A DNA stretch of 64,000 nucleotides from Bordetella genomosp. 7 (GTDB taxonomy: Bacteria > Pseudomonadota > Gammaproteobacteria > Burkholderiales > Burkholderiaceae_B): NCBI RefSeq assembly GCF_002261265.1, contig NZ_NEVK01000003.1:124001-188000 (forward strand). Direction: 5' to 3'. Positions 44,554 through 53,629 of this stretch are shown one piece after another. Position 1 is the stretch's first letter; each line of letters starts with the position of its first letter. Under the pieces are notes generated by a model, which was not told the DNA's origin, made no database searches, and saw only the letters and a list, made by a program, of their open reading frames with translations. Both the position numbers and the translations under genes were made by a program.

Positions 44554-44563
44554 GCCCCACAAC

Positions 44564-44665
44564 CTCAACTCCCCACCTCAACTCCCCACCTCAACTCCCC
44601 ACCTCAACTCCCCACCTCAACTCCCCACCTCAACTCCCCACCTCAACTCCCCACCTCAACTCCAC
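44564..44665. repeat. 13-bp tandem repeat (VNTR) overlapping the transporter stop codon
   Basis: CTCAACTCCCCAC is repeated seven times exactly from 44564 to 44654, followed by a partial eighth copy. On the reverse strand the first units supply the last codons and the TGA stop of the AEC transporter gene. As 13 is not a multiple of three, slippage would change the reading frame of any read-through but leave the stop in the first unit in place. Confidence 0.9.
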
Positions 44666-45560
44666 CCTCACCCCCCACCGCCATCCAAACCGGCACCGTC
44701 ACCACCGACAGCAGCGTCCCCAGCGAAATCAACACCGACACCATCCGCCCGTCTCCCCCCATCCGCATCGCCAGCACATAAGCCGCCGACGCAGTGGGCA
44801 ACGCAGCGAACAGCAGCAGCATGCGCGCCTCGCCCGGCGGCAGGCCGCAGAACCTGGCCGCTCCCAGCGCCGCCAGCGGCAACAGCACCAGCTTCACCGT
44901 CAGCACCCACGCAATCAGCCGGCCCTGCCCCTGGCCGCCTTGCCAGAACAGGCTGGCGCCCACGCACAGGATGCCCAGAGCCAGCGACGCCGCCCCCAGG
45001 CGCGCCAGCACCGTATCCACCGGCCCCGGCAACTGCAGCCCCGCCAGATTGCCCGCCAGCCCCAGCACCGTAGCCATCAGCAGCGGATTGCGCAGCAGCT
45101 CGCGCAGCACCCCATTGCCGCCATGGCGCGCCAGCCCATACACAGCCGCGATATTTGCAATAGGCACCGCAAAGCCGACGATCAGCGCCATGGTCGTCTG
45201 CCCCTGCGCGCCACCCAGGCTGGCCGCCAACGCCAGGCCGATATAGGTATTGAAGCGGAACCCGCATTGCGCGGCGGACGCCAGCGCCAACGGTTGCGCG
45301 CGCAGGGCGCGTCCGCCCAGCCAGGTCAGCGCGATGCCTGCTCCAAGCACCAGCGACGTGGCCTGCAACAGGGTCAGCGCCGCCCCCGCGCTGATGGGCG
45401 TGCGCAGAATCGCCTGGAACAGCATGGCGGGGAACAGCACGAAATACACCATGCGCTCGGTGCCGGCGAAAAACTCGCGGGTAAAGCCCAGTTTGTGGCG
45501 CAGCAGCCAACCCAGGGCGATGAGCAGGAAATCCGGCAGGACGAGCAGCGCAACCGACAT
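44643..45560 (-). CDS. AEC-family transporter (auxin efflux carrier/malonate permease-like)
   Basis: 305 residues with about ten membrane segments. It begins VALLVLPDFLLIALGWLLRH and has RMVYFVLFPAMLFQAILRTP, AAQCGFRFNTYIGLALAAS and LPTASAAYVLAMRMGGD, which match the AEC family that includes MdcF malonate carriers. The two Asn/Pro crossover regions expected for the fold are visible. The C-terminal EGGVEVGS and the stop come from a 13-bp tandem repeat. The cargo is unknown; no malonate genes are nearby. Confidence 0.88.
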   Translation of the reverse strand: MSVALLVLPDFLLIALGWLLRHKLGFTREFFAGTERMVYFVLFPAMLFQAILRTPISAGAALTLLQATSLVLGAGIALTWLGGRALRAQPLALASAAQCGFRFNTYIGLALAASLGGAQGQTTMALIVGFAVPIANIAAVYGLARHGGNGVLRELLRNPLLMATVLGLAGNLAGLQLPGPVDTVLARLGAASLALGILCVGASLFWQGGQGQGRLIAWVLTVKLVLLPLAALGAARFCGLPPGEARMLLLFAALPTASAAYVLAMRMGGDGRMVSVLISLGTLLSVVTVPVWMAVGGEGGVEVGS

Positions 45561-45779
45561 GAAAATCCGAAAAAATTGGGGAAACTACCGCAAATCCCAC
45601 CCGCGCCAGGCGCCGATTTGCTGATATTCTCCACGAATTCGGCAGAGCGCGCGCACGACCGATAAACCGGTTTTTATATACTTCGCCTCACCCGATTCAC
45701 GGCACGCGGCCTACCGGCCGTACGCCGATGCCTGCACCATCGGCCTCAACAGGGGCCCGCACTTGGAGGAAATACAACA

Positions 45780-46766
45780 ATGATGATCAAAGCACGTACC
45801 CTCGCCACCGCTGTCGCGATGGCCTGCGGCCTGGCCGCCACGTCCGGCGCCGTGGCCGCCGACGCCTATCCGAACAAGCCTATCCGCGTCATCGTGCCGT
45901 TCGCGCCGGGCGGGTCCACCGACATCATCGCGCGCCTGGTCACCCAGCGCATGAGCCAGGAACTGGGCCAACCGATGGTGGTTGAAAACAAGGGCGGCGC
46001 AGGCGGCGCCATCGGCGCGGCGGAAGCGGCCCGCGCGGCGCCCGACGGCTACACGCTGTCGATCGCCACCGTGTCCACCATGGCGGTCAACTCGGCCTGC
46101 CGTCCGGACGATCTGCCCTACGACCCCATCAAGGACTTTCAGCCGGTTACCAATTTCGCCAACACCGCCAACGTGGTGTCGGTGAATCCCAAGTTCCCCG
46201 CCAAGGACTTCAAGGGCTTTCTCGAAGAGCTGAAGAAGAACCCCGGCAAGTACTCGTACGGCAGCTCGGGCACGTGCGGCGTGCTGCACCTGATGGGTGA
46301 ATCGTTCAAGATCGCCACCGGCACCGACATCGTGCACGTGCCCTACAAGGGGTCGGGTCCGGCCGTGGCGGACGCGGTCGGCGGCCAGATCGAGATCCTG
46401 TTCGACAACCTGCCGTCGTCCATGCCCCAGATCCAGGCGGGCAACCTGCGCGCAATGGCCATTGCCTGGCCCGAGCGCATCGACGCCATCAAAGACGTGC
46501 CCACCTTCAAGGAAGTGGATTTCGCAAAGCTGAACCAGCCGGTCTGGTACGGACTGCTGGCGCCCGCGGGCACGCCCATGGACATCGTCAACAAGCTGCG
46601 CGACGCCGCCGTGGTGGCCCTGAAAGACCCGAAGGTCGTCCAAGCGCTCGACCAGCAGGGTTCGGCGCCGTCGGGCAACACGCCTGAAGAGTTCGCCAAG
46701 GAAATCAAAGAGCAATACGACTGGGCGAAAGACATCGTCAAGCAGAGCAACATCACGCTCAACTAA
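45780..46766 (+). CDS. Bug/TctC-family periplasmic substrate-binding protein
   Basis: 328 residues, signal peptide ending AVAADAYPNKP. Motifs: IRVIVPFAPGGSTDIIARLV, VVENKGGAGGAIGAAEAAR, YGSSGTCGVLHLMGESFKIA and VPYKGSGPAVADAVGGQIEI. The pair of cysteines in VNSACRPDD and SGTCGV may form a disulfide. A strong GGAGG site lies before the ATG at 45780. It has no adjacent transporter membrane genes and ends at a clear terminator. Confidence 0.92.
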   Translation: MMIKARTLATAVAMACGLAATSGAVAADAYPNKPIRVIVPFAPGGSTDIIARLVTQRMSQELGQPMVVENKGGAGGAIGAAEAARAAPDGYTLSIATVSTMAVNSACRPDDLPYDPIKDFQPVTNFANTANVVSVNPKFPAKDFKGFLEELKKNPGKYSYGSSGTCGVLHLMGESFKIATGTDIVHVPYKGSGPAVADAVGGQIEILFDNLPSSMPQIQAGNLRAMAIAWPERIDAIKDVPTFKEVDFAKLNQPVWYGLLAPAGTPMDIVNKLRDAAVVALKDPKVVQALDQQGSAPSGNTPEEFAKEIKEQYDWAKDIVKQSNITLN

Positions 46767-46819
46767 GCCGCATGCAGGCCACGCGGGCGTCGCGGCGCCC
46801 GCAACGTGGTCGAGCGTTA

Positions 46820-46845
46820 CGGGCGCCCCTGGGGCGCCCGTTTTT
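46820..46845. terminator. Terminator between convergent TctC and LysR genes
   Basis: CGGGCGCC / GGCGCCCG stem around CCTGG, followed by TTTTT. The hairpin ends the TctC gene transcript and sits right at the 3' end of the convergent LysR gene. Confidence 0.88.
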
Positions 46846-47741
46846 CATGGGGCCAGCGGAAACTGCTGCTCGAGCTCGGCGCAGGCCTGGCGCAGGCGTT
46901 CGATGAGTTCTCGATGCAGCGCCGAAAGCGGGTCCTGGGTGCGCGTCAGGATGCTGAGCGGCACCTTGAGCGGCGGGTCCAGGCGACGCACCACCATGCC
47001 CGGCCGCAGCATGGCGCGGACGGTAATGGCGTCCACAATGGCTTCGCCGCAACCGGCCTCGGCCAGGGCGCAGGCCACATAATGTGTCTGCACCTGGATG
47101 GCGACTTCCGGATCCAGGCCTTGCGCATCCAGCGCCATCTGCAGCAGCGACCCCGACGCATCGCGAGCATCCAGCAGGATGAGCGTATCGTGCATCAGGT
47201 CGGCCAGCCGGGTACTGCCCCCGCCGGGCTTGCGGCCCAGGTGCACGAGTTCGGTATGGCCCAGCGGCGCGCGTGTCAGGCCGGGGTAGTCGTGCATATC
47301 GAACGTCACGGCCACATCGAGCTCGCGCGCCAGCAGCCCCTGCACCAGTTCCGCGCTGTGATGCGTGTGGATGTCGAAGGTGATGCCGGGCCGCGTGTCG
47401 CGGCTGGCGCGCACGACCTGCGGCAGCAGCCCCAGACCCAGCGCCGGCGCGCAGCCCACCCGCAGGTGGCCGTTCGGGCGTTCGCGCAGGTTCGCCGCCA
47501 GGCGGCGCAGGCTGCTCAGGTCCTGGTTCAGTCGCGAGACTTCCGGGGTCAGGATCTCGGCCTCGCGCGTGGCCACCAGCCGGCCCTTGACGCGGTCGAA
47601 CAGTTTGAAGCCCAGCTGGGCCTCGGCATGCGCCAGCAGCTTGCTGGCGGCCGGCTGTGAAATGTGCAGCGCCGCCGCGGCTTCTGTCAGCGAACCGGTG
47701 CGGCGTATGGCTTCGAAGATTTCTATGTGGCGCAGGCGCAT
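46845..47741 (-). CDS. LysR-type transcriptional regulator
   Basis: 298 residues. The start at 47741 gives MRLRHIEIFEAIRRTGSLTE, the canonical LysR opening; the frame upstream is open but unrelated. The helix-turn-helix is AAAALHISQPAASKLLAHAE, and the effector domain starts near GHLRVGCAPALGLGLLPQVV. It is divergent from ggt (97 bp apart), the likely target, though it could also regulate the convergent TctC gene. Confidence 0.92.
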   Translation of the reverse strand: MRLRHIEIFEAIRRTGSLTEAAAALHISQPAASKLLAHAEAQLGFKLFDRVKGRLVATREAEILTPEVSRLNQDLSSLRRLAANLRERPNGHLRVGCAPALGLGLLPQVVRASRDTRPGITFDIHTHHSAELVQGLLARELDVAVTFDMHDYPGLTRAPLGHTELVHLGRKPGGGSTRLADLMHDTLILLDARDASGSLLQMALDAQGLDPEVAIQVQTHYVACALAEAGCGEAIVDAITVRAMLRPGMVVRRLDPPLKVPLSILTRTQDPLSALHRELIERLRQACAELEQQFPLAP

Positions 47742-47838
47742 GGGGCAATCATAGGCGACACAGGCAGCGTGACGCATTCTATTGCGATAATGGCCGTGGC
47801 GGCCGCCAGCCGGCGCCGCGCAACCCTGGAGGCCAGCC

Positions 47839-49587
47839 ATGCGCATTCGATTCTGGATAGGGATAGGCGCCGCATGCGCCGTGTGGGGCGCGCCCGGTTG
47901 GGCGCAGCCCGCCGCGCACGAAAGCCTCAACCCTGAAGCGGCCTCGGGCTACGTGGCCAGGCAGGCGGTGACGGCGCAGCGGTACATGGTGGCAACCGCC
48001 AACCCGCTGGCCACCGAGGCGGGCTACCGCATGTTGCGCGCAGGGGGCAGCGCCGTGGATGCCGCCATCGCGGCGCAATTGGTGCTGGGCCTGACCGAGC
48101 CACAGTCGTCGGGCCTGGGCGGCGGCGCGTTCATGGTGCACTATGCCGCACGCGACGGCCGGATGCGTGTCTACGATGCCCGCGAGTCCGCGCCGGCGGC
48201 CGCGCGCGCCGACCGCTTCATGCGTGACGGCAAGCCGCTGCCGTTCAAGCAGGCCGTCAACAGCGGCATGTCGGTCGGCACGCCGGGCCTGCTGCGCGGG
48301 TTGGAACTGGCTCACGCGCAACAGGGCAAGCTTGCGTGGCGCACGCTGTTCCAGCCTGCCATCGAGCTGGCCATTCAAGGTTTCGAAGTGTCGCCGCGCC
48401 TGCATGCCATGCTGGCCGAATCGCGCGACGAATTGCTGGCGCAGCCGGCGGCGGCGCGTTATTTCCTGGGGCCGGACGGCCGGCCGTGGCCGGTAGGCCA
48501 CGTGCTGAAGAACCCCGATTACGCCGCCGTGCTGCGGCGCGTCGCCGACAAGGGTGCAAGCGCGTTCTATCACGGTGACATTGCGCAGGACATCGTCGCG
48601 GCGGTGCGCGCCCACGCAACCCCCGGCGACCTGAGCGTGGCCGACCTGGCCGCCTACCGTGCGCGTACGCGCGAGCCCGTGTGCGGCCTGTATCGCGGCT
48701 ACCGCCTGTGCGGGCCGCCCCCGCCCAGCAGCGGGCCGCTCGCCGTGTTGCAGATGCTGGGCATCCTGGAGCATTTTCCGATGGCCAAGCTGGGGCCGCG
48801 CAGCGTGCAGGCGGTGCATTACTTTGCCGAGGCGGGCCGCCTGGCGTTTGCCGACCGGGGCTTTTATGTGGCTGACCCGGAATTTGTCCGGGTGCCGGTA
48901 GAAGCCATGCTGGACCCGGCATACTTGGCCCGGCGCGCCGCGCTCATCCACCCGGACCGCGCGCTGGGCACGGCGCTGCCGGGCGATCCGGCGGGCTTGC
49001 TGGCGCTGCGCGGACACGGCAATGCGCTGGAAGTGCCGTCCACATCGCACATCGCGGCGGTCGACGGGCAGGGCAATGTGCTGTCCATGACCAGTTCCAT
49101 CGAATCCGCCTTCGGCAGCAAGATATTTGTGCGCGGCTTCCTGTTGAACAACGAGCTGACCGACTTTTCGCTGTCGGCGCAAGACCCGGAAGGCCGGCCC
49201 GTCGCCAATCGTGTGCAGGCCAACAAGCGACCGCGCAGTTCGATGGCTCCCATGATCGTGTTGCGCGACGGCAAGCCGTACATCGCGGTGGGCTCGCCCG
49301 GGGGCAGCGCCATCATCAACTATGTGGCCAAGACGCTGGTTGGCGTGCTGGACTGGAAGCTGGACATCCAGCAGGCGATTGCGCTGCCCAACATGGGCAG
49401 CCGCAACCAGGCCACCGAAGTCGAGCGGGGCACCGCGCTACAAGACATGCTGCCGGCGCTGCAGGGCATGGGTCACGAGACCAGGGCCGTGGACTTTCCC
49501 AGCGGTATACAGGGCATCGTCATCGACCAGGGCCGCCTGGTGGGCGGCGCCGATCCGCGCCGCGAAGGGCTGGTGATGGGCGATTAG
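47839..49587 (+). CDS. ggt: Gamma-glutamyltranspeptidase
   Basis: 582 residues, periplasmic N-terminal nucleophile enzyme that hydrolyses or transfers the gamma-glutamyl group of glutathione and related amides. A signal peptide ends near GWAQPAA. GGGAFMVHYAARDGRMRVYD with ARESAPAAA is the substrate region. Thr402 in EVPSTSHIAAVD is the expected nucleophile and cleavage site that yields large and small subunits. VGSPGGSAIINYVAKTLVGV is the conserved C-terminal loop. The stop overlaps by three bases the stop of the convergent CoA-transferase. Confidence 0.94.
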   Translation: MRIRFWIGIGAACAVWGAPGWAQPAAHESLNPEAASGYVARQAVTAQRYMVATANPLATEAGYRMLRAGGSAVDAAIAAQLVLGLTEPQSSGLGGGAFMVHYAARDGRMRVYDARESAPAAARADRFMRDGKPLPFKQAVNSGMSVGTPGLLRGLELAHAQQGKLAWRTLFQPAIELAIQGFEVSPRLHAMLAESRDELLAQPAAARYFLGPDGRPWPVGHVLKNPDYAAVLRRVADKGASAFYHGDIAQDIVAAVRAHATPGDLSVADLAAYRARTREPVCGLYRGYRLCGPPPPSSGPLAVLQMLGILEHFPMAKLGPRSVQAVHYFAEAGRLAFADRGFYVADPEFVRVPVEAMLDPAYLARRAALIHPDRALGTALPGDPAGLLALRGHGNALEVPSTSHIAAVDGQGNVLSMTSSIESAFGSKIFVRGFLLNNELTDFSLSAQDPEGRPVANRVQANKRPRSSMAPMIVLRDGKPYIAVGSPGGSAIINYVAKTLVGVLDWKLDIQQAIALPNMGSRNQATEVERGTALQDMLPALQGMGHETRAVDFPSGIQGIVIDQGRLVGGADPRREGLVMGD

Positions 49588-50723
49588 CGCGCGCCGCGGA
49601 TCTCTGCGTCGTGCTCGCCCAGGGCAGGCGGCGGGCGGCGCAGCGACGCAGGCGTGCGCGACAGCTTGACAGGCGAACCCACGCCCCGGTAGTCGCCGTC
49701 TTCCCACACCATGTCGCGATGCCGGGTGTGGGGGTGGTTCAACACGTCTTCCACGGTCTGCACGGCCGCAGCGGGTACGCCCTGGCGCAGCAGCTGTTCG
49801 GCCAGGCGGGGGGCGTCGTGGCCGGCCAGCAGCGCCGACAGCTCCGAACGCAGCGCCTGGCGATGCAGCAGGCGGTCTGCGTTGCTGGCGAAACGGGCAT
49901 CGCCGGCCAGTTGCGGGGCCTGCAGGGCCTGCGCCAGCGCGGCGAACTGGCGGTTGTTGCCCACCGCCAGGAAAATGGGCCCGGTGCGCGTGGGCAGTGT
50001 CTCGTACGGCGCGATGTTGGGATGTGCATTGCCGGTACGGGCAGGCACCTTGCCGCTGAAAAAATAATTGGACGCATGCGGGTGCAGCAGCGAAATCGCG
50101 CAGTCGTACAAGGTGATGTCCAGGAACTGCCCCAGGCCGCTGCGGGCGCGCTCGTTCAGGGCCAGCAATACGGCGACGGCCGCGTTCAGGCCCGTGACCA
50201 TGTCCACCACCGGCAGGCCCACGCGCGTGGCGGGGCCGTCCGCGTCGCCGTTGACGCTCATCAGGCCGCACATGGCCTGCGCGCAGGCGTCGTAGCCGGG
50301 CAACCCGCCCAGCGGGCCGTCGGCGCCGAAGCCGCTGACGCGGCAATGAACCAGCCGTGGAAATTCCTGGCTCAGCGTGTCGTAGCCCAAGCCCCATTTT
50401 TCCAGTGTGCCGGGCTTGAAGTTTTCCACCAGCACATCGGCGTCGGCGAGCAGCCGGCGCAGCAGTTCCTGGCCCGCCGGCGCCGACAGGTCGAGCACCA
50501 TGCCGCGCTTGCCGCGATTGACGCCTACAAAGTACGACGCCGTATCGCCCAGAAACGGCGGGCCCCATCCACGCGTTTCGTCGCCGGCCGGCGGCTCGAT
50601 CTTGATGACATCGGCGCCATGGTCCGCCAGCAATTGGGTGCAATAGGGGCCGCCCAGCACGCGCGACAGGTCGATGACCCGGCAGCCCGCCAGCGCGCCG
50701 GCCGTCAATGTGGAAACAGGCAT
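49584..50723 (-). CDS. Family III CoA-transferase
   Basis: 379 residues. LAGCRVIDLSRVLGGPYCTQ, VIKIEPPAGDETRGWGPPFL, and the probable nucleophile in LPVVDMVTGLNAAV are family marks. GGAGAG precedes the ATG at 50723. It follows a TctC gene by 13 bp on the same strand, which follows an acyl-CoA dehydrogenase, suggesting uptake, CoA loading and oxidation of one acid. It resembles the transferase at 14648 in the segment HASNYFFSGKVPARTGNAH. Confidence 0.92.
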   Translation of the reverse strand: MPVSTLTAGALAGCRVIDLSRVLGGPYCTQLLADHGADVIKIEPPAGDETRGWGPPFLGDTASYFVGVNRGKRGMVLDLSAPAGQELLRRLLADADVLVENFKPGTLEKWGLGYDTLSQEFPRLVHCRVSGFGADGPLGGLPGYDACAQAMCGLMSVNGDADGPATRVGLPVVDMVTGLNAAVAVLLALNERARSGLGQFLDITLYDCAISLLHPHASNYFFSGKVPARTGNAHPNIAPYETLPTRTGPIFLAVGNNRQFAALAQALQAPQLAGDARFASNADRLLHRQALRSELSALLAGHDAPRLAEQLLRQGVPAAAVQTVEDVLNHPHTRHRDMVWEDGDYRGVGSPVKLSRTPASLRRPPPALGEHDAEIRGAR

Positions 50724-50736
50724 ATACCGCTCTCCT

Positions 50737-51714
50737 TCAGTCCAGCGACACGCCGGCGTCCCGGATGACGGCGCGCCACTTCGGCACCTGCTCGCCAATG
50801 AAGTCGGCCAGGCCCTGCGGTGTCTGATCCTGCGCGGGCACGATGCCTTGCTTGTGCAGCGCCTCTTTAATCGATGGATTGGCCAGGGCTGCGACGAACG
50901 CGCGGTTGAGTTGCGCCACGATTTCGTCGGGCGTGCCGCGCGGCGCGACAATGCCGAAGAACACGCTGACGTCGTAGCCGTCGAGGCCCTGTTCGGCCAG
51001 GGTGGGCAGCTGCGGCAGGGCATCCGAGCGCTGTGCGCTGGCCAGGCCTATGGCGCGCAGCGAGCCGGCCTGCACGTGCGGCAGGGCGGTGAGAATGTCG
51101 GTGAATGACATGGATACCTGCCCTCCCAGCAGGTCGTTCAGGGCCGGCCCGGTGCCCTTGTAGGGCACATGCAGAATCTGCGTGCCCGCCATCTTGTTGA
51201 ACAGGATGCCCGCCAGGTGCGACGATGCGCCGTTGCCTGATGACGCGTAGCTGAGCTTGTCCGGATTCTCTTTTGCATAGGCGATCAGCTCGTCCATGTC
51301 GCGTGCGGGGACCGACGGGTGCACAACCAGGATATTGGGCAGGTGCCCGATGCGCACGACCGGCGCATAACTTTTCTGCGGATCGTATTGCTGGTTCTTG
51401 TACAGGCTGACATTGATAGCCAGCGGCCCGGATGTGCCGAACAGAATGGTGTAGCCATCAGGCTTGGCATGGGCTACGTATTCGGCGCCGATATTGCCGC
51501 CGGCGCCGCCCCGGTTTTCGACGACGACGGTTTGCCCCAGCTGGTCTTTCAAGGCATCGGCCAGCCGGCGGGCCAGCGCGTCGGTGGGGCCGCCGGGGGG
51601 AAACGGCACGACCAGCGCCACGGGCCGGTCGGGATAGGTTGGTGCGGCCGTCGACGGCAGGTGGCACAGTGCGGCGGCGCTGGCCAGGGCTAGGCAGAAC
51701 AGGCGGCGGTGCAT
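50737..51714 (-). CDS. Bug/TctC-family periplasmic substrate-binding protein
   Basis: 325 residues. The signal peptide ends near PSTAAPTYPDRP. VALVVPFPPGGPTDALARRL, VVENRGGAGGNIGAEYVAHA, YASSGNGASSHLAGILFNKM and VPYKGTGPALNDLLGGQVSM are the Bug motifs. It is in the middle of the reverse set acyl-CoA dehydrogenase, TctC, CoA-transferase. As with the other three, no TctAB genes are near. Confidence 0.92.
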   Translation of the reverse strand: MHRRLFCLALASAAALCHLPSTAAPTYPDRPVALVVPFPPGGPTDALARRLADALKDQLGQTVVVENRGGAGGNIGAEYVAHAKPDGYTILFGTSGPLAINVSLYKNQQYDPQKSYAPVVRIGHLPNILVVHPSVPARDMDELIAYAKENPDKLSYASSGNGASSHLAGILFNKMAGTQILHVPYKGTGPALNDLLGGQVSMSFTDILTALPHVQAGSLRAIGLASAQRSDALPQLPTLAEQGLDGYDVSVFFGIVAPRGTPDEIVAQLNRAFVAALANPSIKEALHKQGIVPAQDQTPQGLADFIGEQVPKWRAVIRDAGVSLD

Positions 51715-51819
51715 GATGGTCTCTCCAGGTTGGTGGGGTGCGCTCTCGCCCGTGGGGCGGGTCGGAGCACGTTGTTGTAGATGGCCGGCGCGCGGCCGAC
51801 CCTCGGGCGTCGTGCCAGC

Positions 51820-53508
51820 CTACAGTGCGTAGGCCAGCACGGCGCGGCAATCGTCGTCTTCGTCGGCCGGCACCTCGCAGGGGTCGCGCGGCATCAGCCG
51901 GTGCCGCAACACCAGATCGGCCAGCGTGGCGCGGCTGGCCAGGCCGGGCGCGCCCGCCTCGCGCCGCAAGGCGGCGACCGACAGCGCGTGGTACAGGCCC
52001 GATGCAGCCTGGCGCGCCAGATCGGGGCGGTCCTGCAACGCGGCATGGCCGGCCAGCGCGAATGCGCCATCGAATGCACGCGACTGCGCATCGGCCAGCG
52101 CGGGGTCGCACGGCGCCCCCTCGCGCAGCAGGCTTTCCGTGTGCCGGCGCAGCGCCTGCAGCGCTTCGGTCTTCTTGATCGCGCGCAGCACGTCTAGCGC
52201 GACGATATTGCTGGTGCCTTCCCAGATCGAACCCAGGTGCGCGTCGCGCACCAGGCGCGCTTCGACGAATTCTTCGATGTATCCGCATCCGCCACGCACC
52301 TCCATGGCGTCGCCCGTGACCTTGCGCGCGTCGCGGCAGGCGCGAAACTTGATCAGCGGCGTCATGATGCGGGCCAGCACGGCGGCATCGGCATCTTGTT
52401 CGGCGCGGGCCAGCGCCGCAGCGGTCTGGTACATGACGCTGCGTGCCTGCTCGGCCCAGACGATCATCTTGGCCAGTTGCCGGCGCATCAGCGGCATGTC
52501 GACCAGGCGCTGGCCGAAGGCGCGACGATGCTGCGCGAAGTACACGGCCTCTGTCGCCGCGCGCCGCATCAAGCCGGCGGCGCGCATGCCGTTGGATAGC
52601 CGCGAATTGTTGATCATGTCGGCCATCTGCTGGAACCCTTTGCCACGCTCGCCCACCAGCCAGGCTTGTGCGCCCTCCAGCCGGATTTCGCCGCTGGCCA
52701 TCGAGCGCGTGCCCAGCTTGTTCTTCAGGCGCAGAATGCGATAGGCGTTGTGCGTGCCGTCGGGCAAGTCGCGCGGCAGCAAGAACAGCGACACGCCCCC
52801 GAGGCCGGGCACGTCTTCGCTGCGGGCCAGGACCATGGCGTAGCCCGCGTCGGGATTCGAGCAGAACCACTTATCGCCGTACAGGCGCCACGTGCCGTCG
52901 TCATCCTGCTCGGCGCGGGTGGCTGTCGCACTGACGTCGGAGCCCGCGCCTTGTTCGGTCATGAACATCGCGCCCTGGCGCAGGGTGTCCAGGTCTTGGG
53001 CAATCACGTCGGGCAACACGCGTTCGACCAGTGCACGGTCGCCATAACGGCGCAGGGTGCGCGCCAGCGAGTCGGTCATGCTGACCGGGCAGCACAGGCC
53101 GAACTCGGCCTGCACGAACACATGGCTCAGCGCGTACTTGGCGGCCGGCGGCATCGCTTCCGGCCAGCCCAGCACGCCGCCGCGATGCGAAAGCGCCGCC
53201 AATCCGAACTCTTCATATGCCAGGCGCTCCAGCTCGACATACGCCGGGTGTTTGTCAATGCGAGACTCATCCTGGCCGGCGCGCGTGCGCACCGACAGAG
53301 TAGGCGGATTCCGGTCGGCCACGGCGGCCAGTTCGTCGATCGGGCCGCCGGCCAGCGCGCCCAGCCGCTCCAGGTGGGGCAACAGGTGCTTGTACAGCGC
53401 CGGCGGCAGGTACAGGGCGCACAGGGGGGCCGCATAAGGATCGGCGCAGAACAGGTTCAGGCCCCGGGAGTCGGGCACATCCTGCGGGATGGCGGAGGAT
53501 TCTGGCAT
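51820..53508 (-). CDS. Acyl-CoA dehydrogenase, AidB-like large form
   Basis: 562 residues, longer than the usual 380-400, with an extended N-terminal part and an extra C-terminal helical region as in AidB-type dehydrogenases. MTEQGAGSDVSATATRAEQD binds substrate/FAD, YRILRLKNKLGTRSMASGEI follows, then RRAFGQRLVDMPLMRRQLAK and GGCGYIEEFVEARLVRDAHL with SIWEGTSNIVALDVLRA, which holds the catalytic Glu position. The ATG at 53508 is preferred over a TTG five codons upstream. It may oxidise a CoA ester or act as an AidB-like protective flavoprotein. Confidence 0.9.
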   Translation of the reverse strand: MPESSAIPQDVPDSRGLNLFCADPYAAPLCALYLPPALYKHLLPHLERLGALAGGPIDELAAVADRNPPTLSVRTRAGQDESRIDKHPAYVELERLAYEEFGLAALSHRGGVLGWPEAMPPAAKYALSHVFVQAEFGLCCPVSMTDSLARTLRRYGDRALVERVLPDVIAQDLDTLRQGAMFMTEQGAGSDVSATATRAEQDDDGTWRLYGDKWFCSNPDAGYAMVLARSEDVPGLGGVSLFLLPRDLPDGTHNAYRILRLKNKLGTRSMASGEIRLEGAQAWLVGERGKGFQQMADMINNSRLSNGMRAAGLMRRAATEAVYFAQHRRAFGQRLVDMPLMRRQLAKMIVWAEQARSVMYQTAAALARAEQDADAAVLARIMTPLIKFRACRDARKVTGDAMEVRGGCGYIEEFVEARLVRDAHLGSIWEGTSNIVALDVLRAIKKTEALQALRRHTESLLREGAPCDPALADAQSRAFDGAFALAGHAALQDRPDLARQAASGLYHALSVAALRREAGAPGLASRATLADLVLRHRLMPRDPCEVPADEDDDCRAVLAYAL

Positions 53509-53629
53509 GGCGGGCTCGGGCAAACATTCGAAGCGCCATGGTCACGCAGGTTATCTATCTATACAAATACTGATTTTATGGTCAACAATACATCGTAAAT
53601 ATCAATCCGGCCTGGCATGCGGCACTCAA
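53509..53629. promoter_or_regulatory. AT-rich divergent promoter region
   Basis: The 121 bp between the dehydrogenase and the LysR gene are far more AT-rich than their surroundings (53552-53608, with TATCTATCTATACAAATACT). This is where LysR binding sites and both promoters should be. No single operator could be fixed from sequence alone. Confidence 0.45.

Noticed and set aside
44392-44781. Forward open frame in the repeat-rich gap
   Set aside because: Made of the inverted repeat and the 13-bp tandem repeat, Pro/Thr low-complexity, and antisense to the transporter end.
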